From: Chloroflexota bacterium
Lineage (GTDB): Bacteria; Chloroflexota; Dehalococcoidia; Lucifugimonadales; UBA3495
NCBI GenBank assembly: GCA_028873965.1
Contig: JAPPMU010000052.1
Span: 1-64,000, forward strand
Direction: 5' to 3'
DNA: 64,000 nucleotides
Shown: in pieces, positions 38,176-47,385 of the stretch
Numbering within the stretch: position 1 is the stretch's first letter
Layout: every line of letters begins with the position of its first letter
The notes under the pieces: model-generated
Database searches by the model: none
Seen by the model: the letters and a program-made list of their open reading frames with translations, nothing else
What the model was told of the DNA's origin: nothing
Translations under genes and position numbers: made by a program

Positions 38176-38760
38176 ATGACCACCCGGACGCGGAAAATCA
38201 CCGTCGAGGAGTTTTGGGAGATGGCTGACACCGGTCATCGCTACGAACTCATTGATGGAGAACTGGTCGATATGGATGGAGCTCCGCCGCACGGCAACGT
38301 CACCGGCGAAATCTACATGCTGATCAGGCTGCACGTCAGGGCTTCCGGGTTGCCCCTGAACGTTGGCGTTACCACCGGGTTCAGAATGAACCCCTACACG
38401 CTGCGCTTCCCCGACGTGCAGGTAACAACCGAGGAGCGCATGGCGGCCTACGACGCATCCGCCGGCGGCTGGCCCCACTTCGCGCCCGATGTGGCGATTG
38501 AGGTGGTGTCTCCCAGCAACACCCCGGCAGAGTTGACCCGCAAAGCCGCGGAATATTTCGCCAATGGAACGCGAGCCATGTGGATCGTAGACCCGGGTCC
38601 CCGCTCCGTGATCATCCGCCGCCCGGGTGCCGCCGATGTGGTGTTTGGAGCGGGAGATACGCTCACTGGAGATCCGGAGATCTTTGGTTTTTCCTGCGCT
38701 GTGGCCGATATTTTCGCGGTGTTGGACCGGCCCGTCAGCCCCGCGCCCGAGGACACGTAG
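38176..38760 (+). CDS. Uma2-family (PD-(D/E)XK-like) endonuclease
   Basis: RYELIDGELVDM, PDVAIEVVSPSNTPAELTRKAAEYFANGTRAMWIVDP. Confidence 0.88.
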   Translation: MTTRTRKITVEEFWEMADTGHRYELIDGELVDMDGAPPHGNVTGEIYMLIRLHVRASGLPLNVGVTTGFRMNPYTLRFPDVQVTTEERMAAYDASAGGWPHFAPDVAIEVVSPSNTPAELTRKAAEYFANGTRAMWIVDPGPRSVIIRRPGAADVVFGAGDTLTGDPEIFGFSCAVADIFAVLDRPVSPAPEDT

Positions 38761-38762
38761 CC

Positions 38763-39287
38763 ATGCTTGAAAGCCTGAAAGGGATGATGCTTACCCTCGC
38801 GTCGACGGTCTCGGGATTGCGCCGGCCGGTGACCCAGCAGTATCCCAAGCAGGCGACGCCGGTGCGTCCGCGCTTCATGGGGTTCCCGGCGCTCACCTGG
38901 GACGGGGAAATCAGCGAGCCCTACTGCACCGGCTGCATGGTCTGCATCCGCAACTGCCCGACGCAGTGCATGTCGGCCAGCATGATGGACAACCCCAAGC
39001 ACGCCGACGGGGAAAGCAGCCGCCGCAAGATCGTCGATTACTTTGAAATCAATTTGAACCGTTGTATATTGTGCGGCATCTGCGTCGAGTATTGTAATTT
39101 CGACGCCATCGTCATGAGCCACGAGCACGAGATGAGCACCTACGCGCGTAACGGGGATCGGGTCGATCTCCCGGCGCTGCTGCAGATCGGCAAGAAATAT
39201 CAGGACGATACGGCCTGGATTCCGCCAACCGTGCTGGCCAAGCAGAAAGCCGACGCGGCCAAAGCGGCCGCTGAATCCGAGTCCTGA
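38763..39287 (+). CDS. nuoI: NADH-quinone oxidoreductase subunit I
   Basis: CTGCMVCIRNCPTQC and CILCGICVEYCNFDAIVMSHEHE 4Fe-4S motifs. Confidence 0.95.
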   Translation: MLESLKGMMLTLASTVSGLRRPVTQQYPKQATPVRPRFMGFPALTWDGEISEPYCTGCMVCIRNCPTQCMSASMMDNPKHADGESSRRKIVDYFEINLNRCILCGICVEYCNFDAIVMSHEHEMSTYARNGDRVDLPALLQIGKKYQDDTAWIPPTVLAKQKADAAKAAAESES

Positions 39288-39300
39288 GCCGAGGCCAATC

Positions 39301-39606
39301 GTGCCCAGAGAAGACGAACGCTACCGCAATCTGTCGCCGCGACACCCGCAGTATTGCACCTGCGTCGAGTGCGTGGAGAATCGTAAGTCGGGAGGGGATG
39401 GTTCGGTCTCCGGCAAGGTTGGCGGACTGGTGGGCAAGATTGCCGGCAAGGCTGCCAAAGCCGGAAAAATAGGCAAGGGCAAAAAGCGCGGCAAGACCGG
39501 CGGCTCAGGCAAAGCCCGCGGCCGGACGCAGGCGATATCCGAACCGGTGCGCAAGCATAAGGCCGACTGCGACTGCGCGACCTGTACGCTCCTCAAGTCT
39601 ATTTAG
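39301..39606 (+). CDS. Small Lys/Gly-rich protein with paired HxxxCxCxxC motifs
   Basis: HPQYCTCVEC near N-terminus and HKADCDCATC near C-terminus, separated by a basic linker; between nuoI and nuoJ. Confidence 0.7.
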   Translation: MPREDERYRNLSPRHPQYCTCVECVENRKSGGDGSVSGKVGGLVGKIAGKAAKAGKIGKGKKRGKTGGSGKARGRTQAISEPVRKHKADCDCATCTLLKSI

Positions 39607-39765
39607 GCGTTGGTCTAACGAGCTTCCAGGGCCGGTGCGCCTATCCGATAATGCCGACGCCGAAACCAAACCCTCACCACCGGAGCCGCCAGCGGGGCGG
39701 CTCGTACTTTGGCAGTGTGCCGGGTATCTTTGAACAGAACCCGGTGAGCGGGGACGCATAGACCC

Positions 39766-40284
39766 GTGGCGCTGGCCCTTTTCGCAATCGTAGCCATTTT
39801 TACCCTCGGCGGGGCCGTGGGTGTCGTGGCGACTCGCAACGTCGTGCACGCGGCGCTGTTCCTGCTTCTGTCTCTGTTGGGCGCGGCCGGCGCGTACCTG
39901 CTGCTGTTCGCCGAGTTCCTGGCGCTGGTGCAGGTGCTCATATACGGCGGCGCGGTGATCATCGTCGTGCTGTTTGCGGTCATGCTGACCCGTTCCTCGG
40001 AGTACCCGCGCATCACCGACAACCGGCAATGGCCCCTGGGATTGATCACGGCCGCGGTGCTGGCGGGGGTGCTGGGCGCGGCTTTCTGGCTGGCTCCCGA
40101 CGTTGTGGCGGAGCCGCAGGCGCCCGCATTCACCGACCTGGGCGCTTCCCTGTTCACCAAGTGGGCTTTGCCCTTTGAGATCGCCTCCCTGGTGCTGCTG
40201 GTCGCCCTCATCGGAGCCATCATCATCGCCCGAACACAGAGCGCGACTACGCAGGTCGACGCCCCCCTGGAAGGCGAGGGTTAG
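39766..40284 (+). CDS. nuoJ: NADH-quinone oxidoreductase subunit J
   Basis: TRNVVHAALFLLLSLLGAAGAYLLLFAEFLALVQVLIYGGAVIIVVLFAVML. Confidence 0.95.
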   Translation: MALALFAIVAIFTLGGAVGVVATRNVVHAALFLLLSLLGAAGAYLLLFAEFLALVQVLIYGGAVIIVVLFAVMLTRSSEYPRITDNRQWPLGLITAAVLAGVLGAAFWLAPDVVAEPQAPAFTDLGASLFTKWALPFEIASLVLLVALIGAIIIARTQSATTQVDAPLEGEG

Positions 40285-40291
40285 CCCCAGG

Positions 40292-40612
40292 ATGGTGCCT
40301 CTCCTGTACTTCCAGCTCCTGGGCGCCGCCCTGTTCGGCATCGGGTTCTACGGGGTACTCGCGCGTCGAAGCGCGGTGCTCATCGTGCTGTCCATCGAGT
40401 TGATGCTGAACGCCGTCAACATCAACCTGATCGCGGCGGCCTCGTACCTGAACGGTACGGGACGCTTCTCCGCATTCGACGGGCAGATCATCGCGATCTT
40501 TGTCATCACGGTGGCGGCGGCGGAGGTCGGCCTGGCCTTCGCGATCATCCTGCGGATGTATCGCAACCGCGGAACCGTCAACGTGGACGAAATCAACCTG
40601 CTCAAGTGGTGA
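40292..40612 (+). CDS. nuoK: NADH-quinone oxidoreductase subunit K
   Basis: GAALFGIGFYGVLARRSAVLIVLSIELMLNAVNINLIAAASY...AAAEVGLAFAIILRMYRNRGTVNVDEINLLKW. Confidence 0.96.
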   Translation: MVPLLYFQLLGAALFGIGFYGVLARRSAVLIVLSIELMLNAVNINLIAAASYLNGTGRFSAFDGQIIAIFVITVAAAEVGLAFAIILRMYRNRGTVNVDEINLLKW

Positions 40613-40613
40613 C

Positions 40614-42551
40614 ATGCCGCTGGCATTCCTGATCCCAGTCTTCTCCTTCGCCGCCTGCCCGCTGATCATCCTGTTTCAGCGCTGGCTGCCGTTGCGCGGC
40701 GCGCCGCTGGCTATCCTGGCCATTGGCGGCGGTTTCGTCGTGTGGGCGCTGACGACGGTGAGCTTTCTGGGCGCGTCCGCCGCCGACCCGGCCTGCGAAG
40801 TCAGCGGCATCACCGGCGCTCTCACCTGCCACTTCTCCACTTCGTGGTTCGAGGCGGGGCTGCCCGGCGTGGCCGCGACCGTTGACCAGGCAATCCACCT
40901 GGATTGGGGCATCATCATCGACCCGCTGACGGTGGTGCTCCTGGGACTGATCACCTTCGTCGCCCTGGGCGTCCAGCTGTATTCGCTGGAGTACATGAAG
41001 GGCGACCCGCGCTTCGGCTGGTACTTCGCGTGGCAGGCCCTGTTCGTGGCGGCAATGCTGACGCTGGCGCTGGCCGACAACTTCCTGCTGCTGTACATCG
41101 CGTGGGAGCTGGTGGGCTTGTGCTCCTACCTGCTGATCGGGTTCTGGTTCGAGAACCCCGGCCCGCGCGAGGCCGCCAAGAAAGCGTTCGTGGTCACCCG
41201 CATCGGAGACGTCGGGCTGCTGGTGGGCATCCTGCTGCTGTGGGTCAACGTAGGCAGTTTCAGCATGACCGACGCGTTCGCCGCCGCCGCATCCGGTGAG
41301 TTGGGCAGCGGCGTCACCACCGCCGCGGCCATCCTGCTGCTGCTGGGGGCAATGGGCAAGTCGGCGCAGTTCCCCTTCCACGTATGGCTTCCCGACGCCA
41401 TGGAGGGCCCGACGCCGGTCAGCGCACTGATCCACGCCGCCACCATGGTGATCGCCGGCGTCTACCTGGTAGCCCGCGCCTATCCCATCTTTGCGGCGTC
41501 TCCCGAAGCGATGATGATCGTGGCCATCGTCGGGATGATCACCGCCCTGGGCGCGGCAACCATCGCCTTGGTGTCCACGGACCTCAAGCGGATCCTGGCG
41601 TACTCCACCGTGTCGCATCTCGGTTTGATGATGCTGTCGCTGGGCGCGTTCGGCTGGACGGCGGCGGTGTTCCACCTGATGGCCCACGGGTTCGCCAAGG
41701 CCCTGCTGTTCCTCGGCGCCGGCAGCGTGATGCACGGCGTTGGCGCCCACGGCGACGTGGACATTCGTCGCGTCGGCGGGTTGCGTCGTGCCATGCCGGT
41801 GACGGCCGTCGCGTTTTCTATCGGCGCGCTGTCCCTGGGCGGCATACCGATCCTGTCCGGATTCTGGAGCAAGGACGAGATACTGCTGGCGGTGGAGCAC
41901 AACCTGCCGGTCATATTCATCGTGCTTACCATGCTGACCGCGTTCCTGAGCGCCCTGTACATGGCGCGCGCCATGTTCGTCGTGTTCTTCGGCCCCGAGG
42001 GCGAGGATAGCCACCACGCCCACGAATCGCCGCTGCTCATGACCGGCGTGTTGTCCGTTCTGGCGGTGCTGGCCGTTGGCTTTGGATGGATCGCTTTCAA
42101 CTGGCCGGGTAGCTTCGACGGCTTCGGCAGTTTCGTGTTTTACGACCACGCGGAAAAATTCCACTTTGGCCCGGTGCTCGGCGCGATCTCGATCATTCTG
42201 GCCGTCGGCGCTTTCGTGCTGGCATGGCTGGTCTACGTCCGCCGGTCCGTCTCTCATGAACCGTGGCGGGCGCGTTTCGCCGCCGTTCTCCGGGTGGTGG
42301 AGCGCCGGTATTACGTGGACGAGGCGTACCAGTGGACCATTGATCGCGTGGTGCTGACGGTTTCCGCGGCGTTGGCATTCTTCGACCGTGCCGTGGTGAA
42401 CGACGTCGCGGTCAACGGTCCCGCGGATGTCGTGCGCAAGGCCGGCGTCGCGTTGCGGCTCCACGTCACCGGACACGTTTACTCCTATGCCCTGGCCGTG
42501 GCTCTCGGCGTGATCGGCTTGGCGATTTTCTGGTGGCTACGGTCCGTTTAG
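40614..42551 (+). CDS. nuoL: NADH-quinone oxidoreductase subunit L
   Basis: WELVGLCSYLLIGFWF, AQFPFHVWLPDAMEGPTPVSALIHAATMVIAGVYLVAR. Confidence 0.97.
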   Translation: MPLAFLIPVFSFAACPLIILFQRWLPLRGAPLAILAIGGGFVVWALTTVSFLGASAADPACEVSGITGALTCHFSTSWFEAGLPGVAATVDQAIHLDWGIIIDPLTVVLLGLITFVALGVQLYSLEYMKGDPRFGWYFAWQALFVAAMLTLALADNFLLLYIAWELVGLCSYLLIGFWFENPGPREAAKKAFVVTRIGDVGLLVGILLLWVNVGSFSMTDAFAAAASGELGSGVTTAAAILLLLGAMGKSAQFPFHVWLPDAMEGPTPVSALIHAATMVIAGVYLVARAYPIFAASPEAMMIVAIVGMITALGAATIALVSTDLKRILAYSTVSHLGLMMLSLGAFGWTAAVFHLMAHGFAKALLFLGAGSVMHGVGAHGDVDIRRVGGLRRAMPVTAVAFSIGALSLGGIPILSGFWSKDEILLAVEHNLPVIFIVLTMLTAFLSALYMARAMFVVFFGPEGEDSHHAHESPLLMTGVLSVLAVLAVGFGWIAFNWPGSFDGFGSFVFYDHAEKFHFGPVLGAISIILAVGAFVLAWLVYVRRSVSHEPWRARFAAVLRVVERRYYVDEAYQWTIDRVVLTVSAALAFFDRAVVNDVAVNGPADVVRKAGVALRLHVTGHVYSYALAVALGVIGLAIFWWLRSV

Positions 42552-42594
42552 GGTTTACTGGCGTGATGCAAAATCTCTGTCCCCGCGCCACCTG

Positions 42595-42670
42595 GTCATT
42601 CCCGCGAAAGCGGGAATCCATAGCGCCTTTGCTCGACAGAACTCTGGATTCCGGCCTTCGCCGGAATGAC
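42595..42670. repeat. Palindromic intergenic repeat between nuoL and nuoM
   Basis: GTCATTCCCGCGAAAGCGGGAATCCA ... TGGATTCCGGCCTTCGCCGGAATGAC. Confidence 0.88.
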
Positions 42671-42684
42671 GATCGCTACACTCG

Positions 42685-44202
42685 ATGATGGCTAATTTCG
42701 ACCAGGTATCCCTGCTGCTGTTGGTGCTGGTGCCGCTGGCCGGCGCGGTGCTGGCCATGGCGCTGCCCAAAGACCGGCCTCGGGATGCCTGGCAGTTCGC
42801 GATCTTTGTGGCCGCGGTGTCCTTCGTCATCTCGGTCATCGTGTTCCTGCGCTACGACTACGGAGCCGGCGGCGTCCAGATGGTGCGGGCGTACGACTGG
42901 ATCGGGCACCCGGTCAACATAACGCTGCACTTCGGGCTGAACGGCATCGGCGCGCCGCTGGTGCTGCTCAACGGCATCGTGCTTCTCGGCGCGGTCCTCA
43001 TCAGCCAGACCATCACCCGACGTACCCGGGACTTCTTCGTGCTGCTGCTGGCGCTGGGCGCCGGCGTGTACGGCGTGTTCGTAGTGCGCGACCTGTTCTT
43101 CCTGTTCTTCTTCTACGAGTTGGCCGTGCTGCCCATGTACCTGCTCATCGGCGTTTGGGGCAGCAGCACCGACTTCGGCACCTTCCTGCGCACCAAGGAA
43201 TACGGCGCGATGAAGCTGATGCTGATGCTGGTGGCCGGCAGCATCCTGATCTGGATCGGGATCCTGGCGCTGTACGTGGCATCGTCGCAGGCGGGAGACC
43301 CTACCTTCAACATCGACAAACTGGCCGCGCTCCAGCAGAGCGGAGCGGTGTCGCGCGTGACGCAGATGTGGGTGTTCCCCTTCTTCGCGGTGGGATTTGG
43401 CACCCTGGCGGGTTTGTGGCCCTTCCACACCTGGTCGCCGGACGGCCACGTGGCCGCGCCCACCGGCGTCAGCATGCTGCACGCCGGCGTGCTGATGAAG
43501 CTGGGCGCATTCGGCATCATCCAGGTGGGCATGCTGCTGACCCCGCTGGGCGCCGAGGTGTGGATGCCGGTGCTCATCGGGTTGGGCACGGTGAACGTCA
43601 TTTACGGCGCGATTTCCGCCCTGTCGCAGAACGACCTCAAGTACGTCATTGGCTATTCCAGCGTCAGCCACATGGGTTACGTGCTCATGGGCATCGCCAC
43701 GCTGCACCCGGTGGGTCTGGCCGGCGCGGTGCTCCAGATGTTCTCCCACGGCATAATGACGGCCCTGATGTTTGCCATGGTGGGAGCCATTTACGAGCGG
43801 GCCCACATCCGCGACAGCATGATCCTCAACGGCCTGATCAAGCGCATGGGCACCACCACCTTCTTCTTCGCCATCGCCGGCTTGGCATCGCTGGGCCTGC
43901 CCGGATTGAGCGGGTTCATCGCCGAGTTTATGGTCTTCACCGGTGCCTTCCGTACCTACCTGCCGCTGGCCGTACTGGGCGTCATTGGCGCGGCGATCAC
44001 GGCTGTCTATATCCTGCGTCTCCTGGCCCGCTCCTTCTTCGGCGAGGGCGATCCGCAGTGGGCCCACCTGACCGACGCCAGCCCGGTGGAAAAGGGCGTG
44101 GGTGCGGCCTTCGTCCTGATCCTCATCGCGGTGGGCGTCTGGCCGGCGCCGCTGCTGCGCGTCATCAACACCGGTGTCGAAGGCGCCTTGTCGGTTTTCT
44201 AG
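42685..44202 (+). CDS. nuoM: NADH-quinone oxidoreductase subunit M
   Basis: FFYELAVLPMYLLIGVWG, GLWPFHTWSPDGHVAAPTGVSMLHAGVLMKLGAFG, YSSVSHMGYVLMG. Confidence 0.97.
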   Translation: MMANFDQVSLLLLVLVPLAGAVLAMALPKDRPRDAWQFAIFVAAVSFVISVIVFLRYDYGAGGVQMVRAYDWIGHPVNITLHFGLNGIGAPLVLLNGIVLLGAVLISQTITRRTRDFFVLLLALGAGVYGVFVVRDLFFLFFFYELAVLPMYLLIGVWGSSTDFGTFLRTKEYGAMKLMLMLVAGSILIWIGILALYVASSQAGDPTFNIDKLAALQQSGAVSRVTQMWVFPFFAVGFGTLAGLWPFHTWSPDGHVAAPTGVSMLHAGVLMKLGAFGIIQVGMLLTPLGAEVWMPVLIGLGTVNVIYGAISALSQNDLKYVIGYSSVSHMGYVLMGIATLHPVGLAGAVLQMFSHGIMTALMFAMVGAIYERAHIRDSMILNGLIKRMGTTTFFFAIAGLASLGLPGLSGFIAEFMVFTGAFRTYLPLAVLGVIGAAITAVYILRLLARSFFGEGDPQWAHLTDASPVEKGVGAAFVLILIAVGVWPAPLLRVINTGVEGALSVF

Positions 44203-44211
44203 TGATCGACA

Positions 44212-45108
44212 GTGTATCCGAATACCAAAATCGGGCGCATGAGGAGAGCCGCGACGGTCAGTGCGACCGCCGTAGCGCTGTTGGTCACCGCTTGCAACAC
44301 TCCGGCACCGGTTGTCGAATACGTAGAGGTCACTAGAGTGATCGAGCGAACCGTAGAGGTTCCGGTCACCGTTCTCGTTACTCCAATTCCGTCCCCAGAC
44401 ACGGCTTCACCGCTGTTGACACCCGAGCCCTCAAACGCCTTTCCCTCCACATCATCGGACGGGGTGGAACTGGATTCCATGCAGGTAATATTCATGAACT
44501 ACGGCGACCATTTACGAGCGCAGGCATCCCCTCGTTTCCGCCTGAACGCCCCTGATCTGGACGTGTTTGTTGACCTGGACCTGATCGTTGATGATGGAGA
44601 ACGTTGCAATACCGCTCGAATTTACTGGGGCGGTGAGGGACCGGAGCCCATATGCGACTTGCCATTCCGCGGCCATGCGACAGTTCAGCGCGTTTCGCTC
44701 CAGACTCCGCAGGGCGACCTGCATTGCGAAAGAGATGATTTCTCGGATCCCCAGGCCACGTTTTTCAACTGCACTCGCTCATCGTCAGACACTCCACTGG
44801 TGGATATGGGGATCCATTTTATAAATTACGGCAACTACTTGCGAGCATACGCTGACTCCCATTTCCACTTGGATACACCCGACCTGGACATTTTTGTTGA
44901 TCTGGCACTAGTCGTAGATGATGGGGAGCGCTGCGATACCGCTCGAATTTACTGGAGTAGTGAAGAACCGGAGGTCATTTGCGACCTGGCATTCCGCAGT
45001 CATACTACGGTTCAGCGCGTTTCGCTCGAGACCCCACGGGGTAACCTCCAGTGCGAACGGGATGATTTCTCGGATGCGTATTTCACGTCTTTCTCCTGCC
45101 GGCGCTAG
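44212..45108 (+). CDS. Lipoprotein-like protein with two tandem copies of an about 100-aa domain
   Basis: Signal/lipobox-like LLVTAC; (F)NYGxxLRA...PDLDxFVDLxLxVDDGERCxTARIYWxxExPExICDLxFRxHxTVQRVSLxTPxGxLxCERDDFSD occurs twice. Confidence 0.75.
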   Translation: MYPNTKIGRMRRAATVSATAVALLVTACNTPAPVVEYVEVTRVIERTVEVPVTVLVTPIPSPDTASPLLTPEPSNAFPSTSSDGVELDSMQVIFMNYGDHLRAQASPRFRLNAPDLDVFVDLDLIVDDGERCNTARIYWGGEGPEPICDLPFRGHATVQRVSLQTPQGDLHCERDDFSDPQATFFNCTRSSSDTPLVDMGIHFINYGNYLRAYADSHFHLDTPDLDIFVDLALVVDDGERCDTARIYWSSEEPEVICDLAFRSHTTVQRVSLETPRGNLQCERDDFSDAYFTSFSCRR

Positions 45109-45161
45109 CATTAGCCATTATGACGCAGTCTAACCTCAGCGCGCTCTAGGTACCCACACCA

Positions 45162-46718
45162 ATGCCCACCGAACTCACCTCAAATCTCCACCTGCTGACG
45201 CCTGAGTTCGTCCTCACGGCGCTGGCCTTCCTGGTGTTCACGGTGGATCTCTTCCTGCCGGAGCGCCACAAGGAGTGGCTGGCCGGCCTGTCGGTGGTCA
45301 GCCTGATCGCCGTCATGGTCATCGCGCTGGTGATGCGGCCGGCGGGATCAGTGGAGCTCTACGGCGGCTTGATCGTCATTGACAGTTTCGGGCTGTTCTT
45401 CAAGATATTCTTCCTGGCCATCGGCGTGGGCATCATCGCCCTGTCCGTGGAGTACGGGCGCGACCGGCTGGAGCATCGCGGCGAGTTTTACGGGCTGCTG
45501 CTGTTCTCCATCCTGGGTATGAACTTGATGGCGATGTCGCGCGAACTGCTCACCGCGTACATCGCGCTGGAACTGCTGTCCTTCAGCCTCTACGTAATGG
45601 TTGCCTACGGTTTGCGCGAGGCCCGCTCCAACGAGGCCGGTATCAAGTACATCATCATCGGCGCGTTGTCCTCGGCCATCATGCTCTACGGGCTGAGCAA
45701 CATCTACGCGGCCCTGGGCACCACCTTCTTCGCCGGCATTGCCGAGGAGCTGGCGTCGCCGGGCACGGTGAGCCCGGTGCTGTGGGTGGGTGTGGCGCTG
45801 CTGGTGGTGGGCCTGGGGTTCAAGCTTTCGGCGGTGCCCTTCCACATGTGGGCTCCCGACGCCTACGAGGGAGCGCCCCTGCCGGTGACGGCGTACCTGG
45901 CCATCGGGTCCAAGGCCGCCGCGTTCGCGCTGACCCTGCGCTTGTTCGCGGAGGCCATCGCGCCCGCCGCCGCGCGGTGGGACGAGTGGCAACTGGTCAT
46001 CGCGGTGCTGGCCGCTATCACCATGCTGCTGGGCAACCTGGTGGCCCTGGCGCAGCGGAACCTGAAGCGGCTGATGGCCTACAGCAGCATCGGCCACGTG
46101 GGTTATGCGTTGGCCGGCATCGCCGTGCTGGGCAGCGACTTTGCCCTGGCCGCCAAGTCGGTGGTGTTCTACCTGGTGGTGTATGCCGTGACCAACCTGG
46201 TTGTGTTCGCCGGCATTACCGCCTACTACAACCGCACCGGACAGGACAACATCGCGGACCTGGCGGGCCTGGCCGACCGTCAGCCGTTCGTCGCCGCGGC
46301 TATCGCCATCGGCCTGTTCTCCCTGGCCGGGCTGCCCATATTCGCCGGCTTCACTGCCAAGTTCTACCTCTTCGCAGCGGTGGCCGATGGTGGTTTCTTG
46401 TGGTTGGCCGGCGTCGCCATTTTCGCCAGCCTGATCTCCCTGTACTACTACCTGCAAGTGCTTCGACAGATGTACATCGAGCGGCCGGCCAATCCCGGCC
46501 ATGAGGTCTACGAGCACGCACCCGCCGAAGATCACGGGGAGGCCCACGGCCACGGCGATCACGACGAACCGCCCGTTGCTCCGATGCCCCGTCCGTCCCT
46601 GCTGCTCACGGCCACCATGGGCGTCGGCCTGCTGGTGGTGACCTGGCTGGGCGTGTACCCGGCGCCGCTGCTGAGCCTGATCGACGCGGCCAGCGCGGCC
46701 ATCGTGCCGCAGGGGTGA
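45162..46718 (+). CDS. nuoN: NADH-quinone oxidoreductase subunit N
   Basis: LELLSFSLYVMVAY, FKLSAVPFHMWAPDAYEGAPLPVTAYLAIGSKAAAFAL, YSSIGHVGYALAGIA. Confidence 0.97.
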   Translation: MPTELTSNLHLLTPEFVLTALAFLVFTVDLFLPERHKEWLAGLSVVSLIAVMVIALVMRPAGSVELYGGLIVIDSFGLFFKIFFLAIGVGIIALSVEYGRDRLEHRGEFYGLLLFSILGMNLMAMSRELLTAYIALELLSFSLYVMVAYGLREARSNEAGIKYIIIGALSSAIMLYGLSNIYAALGTTFFAGIAEELASPGTVSPVLWVGVALLVVGLGFKLSAVPFHMWAPDAYEGAPLPVTAYLAIGSKAAAFALTLRLFAEAIAPAAARWDEWQLVIAVLAAITMLLGNLVALAQRNLKRLMAYSSIGHVGYALAGIAVLGSDFALAAKSVVFYLVVYAVTNLVVFAGITAYYNRTGQDNIADLAGLADRQPFVAAAIAIGLFSLAGLPIFAGFTAKFYLFAAVADGGFLWLAGVAIFASLISLYYYLQVLRQMYIERPANPGHEVYEHAPAEDHGEAHGHGDHDEPPVAPMPRPSLLLTATMGVGLLVVTWLGVYPAPLLSLIDAASAAIVPQG

Positions 46719-46728
46719 GCGGGCTTTG

Positions 46729-46889
46729 CGTAACTGTTCAGGATTCAGGAAGTTGTCATTGCGAGGCGCTTGCGCCGTGGCAATCTCAACACGGTATCAA
46801 CATCGTCTGCCCCGACGGATTCGCTTGCCCCAACGAGATTGCTGCGCTGCGCTCGTAATGACATTTGCCAGCAACCCTGAACAGTTGCG
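46729..46889. repeat. MITE-like element with 14-bp terminal inverted repeats (13/14)
   Basis: CGTAACTGTTCAGG ... CCTGAACAGTTGCG; internal sequence related to 25193-25343. Confidence 0.85.
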
Positions 46890-46986
46890 GTTTTGCGCCA
46901 AAGATGGACAAACACCCCATGACCCGCAAAACTGGAGTCGTGACCAGGCGCAAAGCAATCAACAGATCATCCCCAGGAGAAGGACC

Positions 46987-47343
46987 ATGGGAACGGTAGA
47001 AGTGAATATAGGAGTTGGTGATCCCCAGGGACGGCAGTTCGAGGAACTCGAGGTCACGGTCGATACCGGCTCAACCTACACGGCGGTGCCCCGAGCGATG
47101 CTGCAAAGGCTGGGGGTGCCGGTGGAAAGGTCCCTCCCCTCCAAGACGGCCGACGGCCGAATCGTTCCCGTCGACATCGGATTCACGACCATACGGCTGG
47201 AGGGCCTGAGGTTCCCCACGCCGGTCATATTCGCTGAAGAGGACGAACCCAGCCTCCTGGGCGTAGTTTCACTGGAGGAGGCAGCGCTTGCCGTGGACCC
47301 CTTGGAGGGACGACTGATACCCACCCATCTGCTGCGGCGCTGA
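46987..47343 (+). CDS. Clan AA retropepsin-like aspartic protease
   Basis: LEVTVDTGSTYTAVPRAMLQRLGV; SLLGVVSLEEAALAVDP. Confidence 0.75.
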   Translation: MGTVEVNIGVGDPQGRQFEELEVTVDTGSTYTAVPRAMLQRLGVPVERSLPSKTADGRIVPVDIGFTTIRLEGLRFPTPVIFAEEDEPSLLGVVSLEEAALAVDPLEGRLIPTHLLRR

Positions 47344-47385
47344 CCGGGGAAATGGGAACCAGAAGCCGCCGTAATCGGAGGAATC

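Noticed and set aside
40602-42476. Long antisense ORF (624 aa) opposite nuoL, and similar long antisense ORFs opposite nuoM, nuoN, nuoH, eno and gap
   Set aside because: Low-complexity His/Gln/Arg/Gly-rich translations mirroring conserved sense genes; typical spurious ORFs in GC-rich DNA
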